11,579 nt of DNA. Origin: Firmicutes bacterium UBA2530. Lineage in GTDB: Bacteria > Bacillota > Clostridia > Tissierellales > Sedimentibacteraceae. Within the stretch, counting starts at the first letter, position 1; the number at the start of each line of letters is the position of its first letter. Positions 6,483 through 11,579 of this stretch are shown in pieces. The DNA lies in NCBI GenBank assembly GCA_002340985.1, contig DDNC01000002.1, positions 120,061-131,639 of the forward strand, in the 5' to 3' direction. Both the position numbers and the translations under genes were made by a program. The notes beneath the pieces are model-generated. The model saw only the letters and a list, made by a program, of their open reading frames with translations, searched no databases and was not told where the DNA came from.

Positions 6483-7412
6483 ATGTCAGCAGAAAAGTTT
6501 TATTATTTATCTTCAGATGGGAAGACTGAAATCCACGCCGTGAAATGGCTCCCGAAGCATGTGGTTAAGGCTGTTCTTCAAATATCTCACGGGATGCTCG
6601 AGCATATTGAAAGATATGATGATTTTGCATCCTTCATGGCTGAACGGGGCGTACTTGTTGTTGGCAATGATCACCTGGGACATGGAAGCTCAGTTTTCGA
6701 TGAAGGATGCAGAGGATATTTTGGTGAAGATGGAAATGAATATCTCATTGAAGATATGAAGAAATTAATGAATATCATCAAGGATGAATATACTGTGCCA
6801 TACTTTATCTTAGGACACAGTATGGGATCTTTTCTTGTAAGGCAATTTATAACTCTATACGGAGGACAACTCAGCGGTGCTGTTATAGTGGGAACTGGGC
6901 AGCAGCCGAAGCTGCTTGTTTGCTCAGGTATAGCAATATCAAGGATGATTGCTACATTCAGGGGCTGGAATTACAGGAGCGCATTCGTGGATTATCTTGC
7001 GGTGGGAAGCAACAACAATATGTTTAAACCGGCAAGGACTGAATTTGACTGGCTCACAAGAGATGCTGAAATAGTTGATGCTTATATTTCAGACAAGCGT
7101 ATCCGATTCGTTTTTACATTAAATGCATTTTACCACATGTTCAGAAGCATACTCCGCATGAATGAGCAAGAAAAAATTAATTCTATACCTAAGGAACTGC
7201 CAATGATATTTTTGTCGGGAGAAAAAGATCCTGTTGGAAATTCAGGTAAGGGAGTTTACAAAGCATCTGATATATACAGGCAAGCAGGAATAAGAAATAT
7301 TTCTGTTAAGCTGTATAAAGAAGACAGGCATGAGATACTGAATGAACTGGATCGAGAACAGATTTATACGGAAATATCCGATTGGATTGAAAGTATATTG
7401 ATCGGCAAGTAA
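6483..7412 (+). CDS. alpha/beta hydrolase, lysophospholipase / monoacylglycerol lipase-like
   Basis: This is a 309-residue serine hydrolase of the alpha/beta fold, in the group often named Hydrolase_4 or serine aminopeptidase S33, which includes monoacylglycerol lipases and lysophospholipases. The oxyanion region HGMLEH (36-41) is typical of that group. GNDHLGHGSS follows at 61-70. The nucleophile elbow is GHSMGS with Ser113, the acid is Asp249 in SGEKDPVG, and the base is His283 in EDRHEILNE, so the triad is complete. A cap region lies between about residues 140 and 225. No signal peptide or membrane segment is seen, so action on cytoplasmic or membrane-derived esters is likely. The ATG follows GGAGAG, 12 bases after the xdhC-like stop. 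It is the last gene before the terminator at 7421. The natural substrate cannot be told from sequence. Confidence 0.9.
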   Translation: MSAEKFYYLSSDGKTEIHAVKWLPKHVVKAVLQISHGMLEHIERYDDFASFMAERGVLVVGNDHLGHGSSVFDEGCRGYFGEDGNEYLIEDMKKLMNIIKDEYTVPYFILGHSMGSFLVRQFITLYGGQLSGAVIVGTGQQPKLLVCSGIAISRMIATFRGWNYRSAFVDYLAVGSNNNMFKPARTEFDWLTRDAEIVDAYISDKRIRFVFTLNAFYHMFRSILRMNEQEKINSIPKELPMIFLSGEKDPVGNSGKGVYKASDIYRQAGIRNISVKLYKEDRHEILNELDREQIYTEISDWIESILIGK

Positions 7413-7420
7413 AAAAGCAT

Positions 7421-7449
7421 AAGCGCCCAATAAATTAAGGGTGCTTTTT
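7421..7449 (+). terminator. intrinsic terminator of the fbp unit
   Basis: AAGCGCCC (7421-7428) pairs with GGGTGCTT (7439-7446) as an 8-bp stem with one G-U pair and a 10-base loop, running into a TTTTT tract (7445-7449). It lies 8 bases after the hydrolase stop. Confidence 0.8.
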
Positions 7450-7499
7450 GTATGCAGAGGGAGCGAATGCTTTATGAGCAAAACTGTGATATGCCGTAA

Positions 7500-7533
7500 C
7501 CCATTTTTCAGAATATTTTTTCTGAAAAATGGG
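7500..7533. repeat. perfect 14-bp inverted repeat
   Basis: CCCATTTTTCAGAA (7500-7513), a TATTTT loop, then the exact reverse complement TTCTGAAAAATGGG (7520-7533). No U-run follows on either strand, so it is a poor intrinsic terminator. It could be an operator, an mRNA-stability hairpin, or a remnant of a small mobile element. Confidence 0.7.
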
Positions 7534-7643
7534 AGTTCACTTATAGAAATTAAATAAGAAAATGTTTAAATAATATCAGCGAGTGTGCAGGATATAAATT
7601 TGGTAGGAAAACGGCGTAAATATGAGTATAAAGGAGAAAAACG

Positions 7644-7719
7644 ATGAAAACTAAATATTGTATTTGAAGAAATCGAGGACTATAATGAAGGCAAACGTTT
7701 AGTTAACGTTAAAAAATAA
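7644..7719 (+). pseudogene. possible small ORF interrupted by a one-base shift
   Basis: AAAGGAGA (about 7630-7637) sits 6 bases before ATG at 7644, a very good initiation signal. As read, translation stops after seven residues (MKTKYCI, TGA 7665-7667). If one A of the AAAA run at 7647-7650 is skipped, the frame runs 24 codons to TAA at 7717-7719, starting MKLNIVFEEIEDYN and ending LVNVKK, and stopping just before the symporter ribosome binding site. It may be a decayed small gene, a leader peptide, or chance. An open run of about 22 codons is not in itself significant in AT-rich DNA. Confidence 0.3.
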
Positions 7720-7732
7720 TATGGAGGGAAAT

Positions 7733-9103
7733 ATGGAAGCAATTGCAAAATTAGTGTCAACAATTGATGGATGGCTTTGGGGATGGCCGCTTGTTATTCT
7801 GTTATTTGGAACTCATCTTTACTTAACTTTCCGTCTCAAATTCATTCAAAAGTACATCGGTAAATCAATAAAACTTTCGGTTACTAAGGACGATTTTGCA
7901 ACAGGTGATGTAAGTCAGTTCAGTGCACTTGCCACAGCCCTTGCTGCAACCATCGGAACAGGTAATATTGTGGGCGTTGCAACTGCTATAGCACTTGGTG
8001 GTCCGGGTGCAGTATTCTGGTGTTGGATGACCGGTGTATTTGGCATTGCAACAAAGTATTCGGAGTCACTTCTGGCTGTTAAGTACAGAGTTAAAACAGC
8101 TGACGGTTCAATGGCCGGAGGCCCTATGTATGTTTTAGAATATGGAATGAAAAACAAGACACTTGCGTATATGTTTGCGTTCTTTGGGAGTGTTGCAGCT
8201 TTTGGAATCGGAAATACAGTCCAGGCAAATTCCATCTCAAATATGATGACTAATCAATTTGGGACACCTTCATGGATAACAGGTATTATTTTAGCAGTGT
8301 TGACAGGTATTGTTATCATAGGTGGAGTTAAGAGAATAGCAAGCGTATGTGATAAGCTCGTTCCGTTTATGGCTGTATTCTATGTGTTAGGATGCTTCAT
8401 TATACTTGTTATGACATATAAGACAATTCCCGCAACATTGAGGCTAATTGTTTCCAACGCATTTACAGGTACGGCAGCGGCAGGAGGATTCGCAGGTTCA
8501 ACTATCATGATGGCAGCAAGATATGGTGTAGCAAGAGGTCTTTTCTCCAATGAGTCAGGTTTAGGTAGCGCTCCTATAGTTGCGGCAGCAGCTCAGACAA
8601 GAAACCCCGTAAGACAGGCGCTGGTTGCTTCAACAGGAACATTCTGGGATACTGTTATAGTATGTGCTATGACAGGTATCACAATAGTTAATACAGGTGT
8701 ATGGAATACAGGGTTAAACGGCGGAGATTTAACAAACGCTGCATTCGGAAATATTCCTGTTGTAGGTCCTATAGTATTAACAATAGGGTTATTGACATTT
8801 GTATTCTCCACAATTTTGGGATGGTCATACTATGGTGAAAAATGTGTGGAATATCTGTTCCATTCAAAGAAGGCTATACTTCCATACAGGATATTGTATA
8901 CAATAGCAGTATTCTTCGGTTCAGTAATGTCTTTGGCATTTGTATGGGATTTGGCCGATTTGTTCAACGGATTGATGGCTGTTCCGAACCTTATTTCTTT
9001 ATGGGCATTGTCAAGTGTTATTGTTAAAGAAACAAAGGAATATCTGTGGGATGATAACCTTGATAAAATAAATGAAGAAAAAATGGTGGAAGTAGATCTG
9101 TAA
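7733..9103 (+). CDS. alanine/glycine:cation symporter (AGCS family)
   Basis: This membrane protein imports alanine, glycine or a related neutral amino acid with Na+ (or H+). The 456 residues are normal for the family and very hydrophobic, with about 10-11 membrane segments. Family signatures are clear: ATIGTGNIVGVATAIALGGPGAVFWCWMTG (split here as ATIGTGNIVG at 72-81 and GGPGAVFWCW at 89-98), MAGGPMYVLEYG (127-138), RGLFSNESGLGSAPI (268-282) and QTRNPVRQALVASTGTF (288-304). The start is ATG at 7733, which follows GGAGGG (7723-7728). The in-frame ATG at 7721 overlaps that ribosome binding site and has none of its own. The C-terminus is short and charged. The gene has its own terminator and is therefore monocistronic. 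Substrate (Ala, Gly, Gln or Ser) is not resolvable from sequence. Confidence 0.93.
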   Translation: MEAIAKLVSTIDGWLWGWPLVILLFGTHLYLTFRLKFIQKYIGKSIKLSVTKDDFATGDVSQFSALATALAATIGTGNIVGVATAIALGGPGAVFWCWMTGVFGIATKYSESLLAVKYRVKTADGSMAGGPMYVLEYGMKNKTLAYMFAFFGSVAAFGIGNTVQANSISNMMTNQFGTPSWITGIILAVLTGIVIIGGVKRIASVCDKLVPFMAVFYVLGCFIILVMTYKTIPATLRLIVSNAFTGTAAAGGFAGSTIMMAARYGVARGLFSNESGLGSAPIVAAAAQTRNPVRQALVASTGTFWDTVIVCAMTGITIVNTGVWNTGLNGGDLTNAAFGNIPVVGPIVLTIGLLTFVFSTILGWSYYGEKCVEYLFHSKKAILPYRILYTIAVFFGSVMSLAFVWDLADLFNGLMAVPNLISLWALSSVIVKETKEYLWDDNLDKINEEKMVEVDL

Positions 9104-9149
9104 TATTCGTTCAAGCCTCCTACGCGAATAAATATAATCATCTGATAAC

Positions 9150-9190
9150 AAATCAGTGCGGAATAACTGCCGCACTGATTTATTTATTGT
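9150..9190 (+). terminator. intrinsic terminator after the symporter gene
   Basis: AAATCAGTGCGG (9150-9161) pairs perfectly with CCGCACTGATTT (9170-9181), a 12-bp stem with an 8-base loop, followed by the U-rich ATTTATTGTT. It is the strongest simple terminator in the window. Confidence 0.88.
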
Positions 9191-9218
9191 TGCTAAATAG
9201 TGTCAATATGTATAGAAT
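9190..9218 (+). promoter_or_regulatory. predicted promoter of the Crp/Fnr gene
   Basis: TTGCTA (9190-9195) and TAGAAT (9213-9218) are 17 bases apart. Transcription would begin near 9225, leaving the GAGGTG ribosome binding site (9235-9240) in the mRNA. A TATAAT at 9224-9229 is better in sequence but would put the start on top of the ribosome binding site. Confidence 0.4.
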
Positions 9219-9245
9219 TATTATATAATGGTGTGAGGTGATAAT

Positions 9246-9923
9246 GTGCTGAATAAAAATGACATTAAATATATGAAGGAAAATCTAAGCTTCTGGGATA
9301 AGCTGAATGAAAATGAGAAGCAGCTTATGATAAACAATACTGCCAAATTTACATATAAAAAGGATGAAATACTTCATAGCGGAGAAAATGAATGTCTGGG
9401 ACTGATTCTTATAAAAAGCGGAGGTCTTAGGATATATATGCTGTCGGAGGACGGGAGGGAGGTAACCCTGTACAGGCTGTCAGAAGGAGACGCATGTGTT
9501 ATGTCGGCTTCCTGCATATTGAACAGCATAACTTTTGAGGTGGTTATTGATGCCGAAACAGATACAGAGGTCCTGCTTTTAAATATTGGAACCTTTAGCA
9601 GACTGAACAATGATAACATATATGTTGAAAATTTCGCATACAGAAATACTGTTGAGAGGTTTTCTGATGTGATGTGGGCAATGGAGCAAATATTGTTCAT
9701 GAGCTTTGACAAGAGGCTAGCCACATTTTTAATAGATGAAGCATCGAAAAACAGGAGCAATGATATAAATCTCACCCATGATCAGATTGCAAAATATATG
9801 GGAAGTGCAAGAGAGGTTGTATCAAGGATGCTCAAAAATTTTGAATTGCAGGGCATGCTTAAGATATCAAGAGGATTGATACAGATAATTGATAAGGAAA
9901 AGCTGAGAGAGATTATAAGTTAA
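9246..9923 (+). CDS. Crp/Fnr-family transcriptional regulator
   Basis: This 225-residue regulator has an N-terminal cyclic-nucleotide-binding-like beta barrel (residues about 18-120), a long dimer helix (about 125-160) and a C-terminal winged helix (LTHDQIAKYMGSAREVVSRML, residues 176-196; wing ISRGLIQI). The barrel carries EGDACVMSASCILNS (80-94), a block seen in many clostridial Crp/Fnr proteins. It lacks the N-terminal cysteine cluster that holds the 4Fe-4S centre in FNR and the Arg-Ser pair that binds cAMP in CRP, so the effector is unknown. Cys50, Cys84 and Cys90 could be redox or metal ligands, though this is only an inference. The start is GTG at 9246, 5 bases after GAGGTG; the ATG at 9244 is out of frame and closes at once. 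It is downstream of the symporter gene but separated by a terminator. No hairpin terminator is evident after it. Confidence 0.9.
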   Translation: MLNKNDIKYMKENLSFWDKLNENEKQLMINNTAKFTYKKDEILHSGENECLGLILIKSGGLRIYMLSEDGREVTLYRLSEGDACVMSASCILNSITFEVVIDAETDTEVLLLNIGTFSRLNNDNIYVENFAYRNTVERFSDVMWAMEQILFMSFDKRLATFLIDEASKNRSNDINLTHDQIAKYMGSAREVVSRMLKNFELQGMLKISRGLIQIIDKEKLREIIS

Positions 9924-9947
9924 ATTTTAAGTTTTGAATAAAAACAC

Positions 9948-9975
9948 TTGCAATTTATTTTAAATATTATATAAT
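9948..9975 (+). promoter_or_regulatory. predicted promoter of the T-box/serS unit
   Basis: TTGCAA (9948-9953) and a perfect TATAAT (9970-9975) are 16 bases apart. Transcription would begin near 9982, about 20 bases before the T-box stem I. Confidence 0.6.
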
Positions 9976-10000
9976 AAACAAAAATGAGTATTTAAGCTAT

Positions 10001-10206
10001 GATTAAAGCTACGATTACTGTATTTCAACAGAGAGCCGGTGTTTGGTGCAAACCGGTGAAAGACGTAATCCTTCCACTTTAGGAGCTGCCGGTGATGAGC
10101 CGGAGGATGGTAACCTTTAAATTACTTTCGAGTGGTCGGGAAACCGGCAATTTGGGTGGCAACACGGAATCTTTCGTCCCATATAAGTGGATGAAGGATT
10201 TTTTAT
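10001..10206 (+). promoter_or_regulatory. T-box riboswitch, tRNA-Ser specific
   Basis: This leader RNA senses uncharged tRNA and allows serS transcription to continue when charging falls. Stem I: TAAAG (10004-10008) pairs with CTTTA (10077-10081), and GATTAC (10013-10018) with GTAATC (10065-10070). The internal loop between them holds CTTCCA, giving the specifier codon UCC (10073-10075) followed by A, a serine codon. The AG bulge is AGAGAG near 10030. Stem III is a 5-bp stem capped by GAAA (10135-10148). The T-box core is TTTGGGTGGCAACACGG (10151-10167). In the antiterminator, TGGG (10153-10156) pairs with CCCA (10178-10181) and ACG (10164-10166) with CGT (10175-10177), leaving a 7-base bulge starting UGGC. 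UGGC complements GCCA, the 3' end of tRNA-Ser with its G discriminator. Specifier and bulge thus agree with the downstream gene. Confidence 0.93.
10168..10206 (+). terminator. T-box-controlled intrinsic terminator
   Basis: AATCTTTCGTCC (10168-10179) pairs with GGATGAAGGATT (10189-10200) as a 12-bp stem with two G-U pairs, followed by TTTT and further T-rich sequence. Its 5' arm contains the CGTCC bases needed by the antiterminator, so the two structures exclude each other. Confidence 0.88.
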
Positions 10207-10228
10207 TTTATTTATAATTGGAGGGCAT

Positions 10229-11506
10229 ATGTTAGATTTAAGATTTGTAAGAGAGAATCCTGAAATAGTTAAAAAAAATATCAAAAATAAATTTCAGGAC
10301 AGCAAGCTTCCTTTAGTGGACGAAGTGATTGCGCTGGATATTGAAAGCAGAGAAACAAAGCAACAAGCAGATGCATTGAGAGCAGACAGAAACAAAATAT
10401 CAAAGGAAATCGGCGGCCTGATGGCTAAGGGCAAAAAAGAAGAGGCAGAGGAATTAAAGAAAAAGGTTACAGAAGAATCTGAGAGACTTGCAGCTCTCGA
10501 GGCAAAAGAGGGCGAGCTGGAAGAAAAAATTAAAAAAATAATGATGACTATTCCGAACATAATCGACCCAAGTGTTCCCATAGGCAAAGATGACAGCGAG
10601 AACGTTGAAGTTCAGCGCTACGGCGAGCCTGTGGTTCCAGAGTTTGATATTCCGTACCATATAGACCTGATGGAAAAATTCAGCGGAATTGATTTGGAAA
10701 GTGCCAGAAAGGTAGCGGGCAACGGATTCTACTACCTTATGGGAGATATAGCGAGACTGCACTCAGCGGTTATATCATATGCCAGGGATTTCATGATAGC
10801 CAGAGGCTTCACATACTGTATTCCTCCATTCATGATACGCAGTGAGGTTGTTACAGGAGTAATGAGCTTTGCGGAAATGGATGCCATGATGTATAAAATT
10901 GAAGGCGAAGACCTGTATCTCATAGGAACCAGCGAGCATTCAATGATTGGTAAGTTTATAGATACAATACTTCCGGAAGAATCGCTGCCTCATACACTCA
11001 CAAGCTACTCTCCGTGCTTCAGGAAAGAAAAGGGAGCTCACGGCCTTGAGGAAAGAGGAGTTTACAGGATACATCAGTTTGAAAAGCAGGAAATGATTGT
11101 TGTGTGCAAGCCCGAGGACAGCATGATGTGGTATGAAAAGCTGTGGCAGAATACAGTTGATTTGTTCCGTTCGCTGGATATACCTGTGAGAACTCTTGAA
11201 TGCTGCTCTGGAGACTTGGCAGATTTGAAGGTGAAATCAGTGGATGTTGAAGCATGGTCACCGAGACAGAAGAAGTATTTTGAGGTTGGAAGCTGCTCCA
11301 ACTTGGGAGATGCACAGGCAAGACGTTTAAAAATCCGCGTTGCAGGAGAAGAGAGCAAGTATTTTGCTCATACATTAAACAACACAGTTGTGGCTCCGCC
11401 GAGAATGCTTATAGCCTTCCTGGAAAACAACCTTAACGCAGACGGAACTGTGAGCATACCTGCAGCATTGCAGCCATACATGGGCGGAATGAAGGTTATG
11501 AAATAA
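10229..11506 (+). CDS. serS: seryl-tRNA synthetase
   Basis: This class II synthetase charges tRNA-Ser with serine. The start is ATG at 10229, after GGAGG (10220-10224), giving 425 residues, the usual length. An in-frame ATG at 10187 lies inside the terminator hairpin and is not used. Residues 1-105 include the tRNA-binding antiparallel coiled coil (about 30-105, rich in Lys and Glu). The catalytic domain follows, with GTSEHS (233-238), motif 2 CFRKEKGAHG (263-272), FEVGSCSN (351-358) and motif 3 NNTVVAPPRMLIAFLEN (384-400). The TSE loop and motif 2 are unlike the TAEVP and FRSEAG found in common bacterial SerRS, placing it in a less common subclass. Expression is controlled by the T-box leader. 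The next ORF begins directly after the stop codon. Confidence 0.96.
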   Translation: MLDLRFVRENPEIVKKNIKNKFQDSKLPLVDEVIALDIESRETKQQADALRADRNKISKEIGGLMAKGKKEEAEELKKKVTEESERLAALEAKEGELEEKIKKIMMTIPNIIDPSVPIGKDDSENVEVQRYGEPVVPEFDIPYHIDLMEKFSGIDLESARKVAGNGFYYLMGDIARLHSAVISYARDFMIARGFTYCIPPFMIRSEVVTGVMSFAEMDAMMYKIEGEDLYLIGTSEHSMIGKFIDTILPEESLPHTLTSYSPCFRKEKGAHGLEERGVYRIHQFEKQEMIVVCKPEDSMMWYEKLWQNTVDLFRSLDIPVRTLECCSGDLADLKVKSVDVEAWSPRQKKYFEVGSCSNLGDAQARRLKIRVAGEESKYFAHTLNNTVVAPPRMLIAFLENNLNADGTVSIPAALQPYMGGMKVMK

Positions 11507-11579
11507 ATGCTTAAAAAAATAAACGAGAAAAACGGTGATGAGCTTTCCGTGCTTGGATTTGGCTGTATGCGCCTGCCTT
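11507..11579 (+). CDS. aldo/keto reductase, N-terminal start (3' truncated by window)
   Basis: The ATG at 11507 directly follows the serS TAA. The 24 visible codons read MLKKINEKNGDELS then VLGFGCMRLP, the first strand and NAD(P)H-pocket entrance of aldo/keto reductases. The GFGCMRLP form is common in clostridial members that often carry a C-terminal ferredoxin-like domain, which lies outside the window. The ribosome binding site would be GAAGG (11491-11495) inside serS, 11 bases upstream. With the zero-base junction, translational coupling to serS is likely, placing this gene under the T-box too. The substrate is unknown. Confidence 0.78.
   Translation, partial: MLKKINEKNGDELSVLGFGCMRLP

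Larger units (their letters stand above)
7450..7720 (+). other. long leader / intergenic region before the symporter gene
   Basis: This gene-poor stretch holds a perfect 14-bp hairpin (7500-7533), a weak possible -10 TATAAA (7593-7598) with no clear -35, a ribosome binding site with a short interrupted ORF (7644-7719), and two AACGTT hexamers (7694-7699 and 7705-7710) that could pair just before the symporter ribosome binding site. It does not match a riboswitch class that I can recognise. The promoter of the symporter gene cannot be placed with confidence. Confidence 0.5.

Noticed and set aside
7452..7499. 15-codon ORF starting just after the fbp-unit terminator
   Set aside because: No ribosome binding site and it runs straight out of the terminator; length is well within chance.
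9142..9156. CTGAT-AACAA-ATCAG dyad resembling an FNR-type site
   Set aside because: Spacer is 5 rather than 4 bases, the outer T/A of the consensus are missing, and the right half is part of the terminator stem.
10187..10228. Upstream ATG for serS that would add 14 residues
   Set aside because: It falls inside the T-box terminator hairpin, and the GGAGG before 10229 plus the MLDL start fit the family.
1..11579. CRISPR array, tRNA/rRNA gene, transposase, or defence cassette
   Set aside because: No regularly spaced repeats, cloverleaf, transposase motif or known defence domain was seen on either strand.

Overview
The window looks like an ordinary chromosomal stretch of a low-GC Gram-positive anaerobe, most likely a member of the Clostridia or Tissierellia. 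The reasons are the AT-rich sequence, strong AGGAGG-type ribosome binding sites with some GTG and TTG starts, a class III fructose-bisphosphatase, a T-box leader before serS, an XdhC-family maturation protein and clostridial-looking promoters. Genus cannot be read from the sequence.

Layout, left to right. (1) 1-1641: the 3' end of a 2-oxoacid dehydrogenase E2 gene followed at once by lpdA (E3), the tail of a dehydrogenase-complex operon. (2) 1679-1757: two consecutive hairpins between the convergent ends of lpdA and the next gene. (3) 1775-3341: a divergent pair of XRE-type helix-turn-helix genes around a compact AT-rich control region with a 12-bp palindrome inside a predicted promoter, followed on the + strand by a GGDEF protein with all visible catalytic residues and an inhibitory-site motif. 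(4) 3421-7412: a three-gene + strand unit, fbp (gluconeogenesis), an XdhC-family protein with reversed domain order, and a serine-type alpha/beta hydrolase, closed by an intrinsic terminator. (5) 7450-9190: a 280-base leader with a perfect 14-bp hairpin and a small frame-disrupted ORF, then an alanine/glycine:cation symporter gene and its terminator. (6) 9246-9923: a Crp/Fnr-family regulator on its own promoter. (7) 9948-11579: promoter, T-box riboswitch with a readable UCC (Ser) specifier and UGGC acceptor-binding bulge, serS, and the first codons of an aldo/keto reductase starting directly after the serS stop.

Functionally the genes cover central carbon metabolism (E2/E3, Fbp), amino-acid uptake (symporter) and serine tRNA charging, with several local regulators. 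The serS leader is the best-supported regulatory element: it should sense uncharged tRNA-Ser and control serS, and probably the following aldo/keto reductase. I found no tRNA or rRNA gene, CRISPR array, transposase, integrase or toxin/defence cassette. The most notable oddities are the XRE switch next to the GGDEF gene, the domain order of the XdhC protein, the unusual SerRS subclass, and the symporter leader. None of these amounts to clear proof of a new system.
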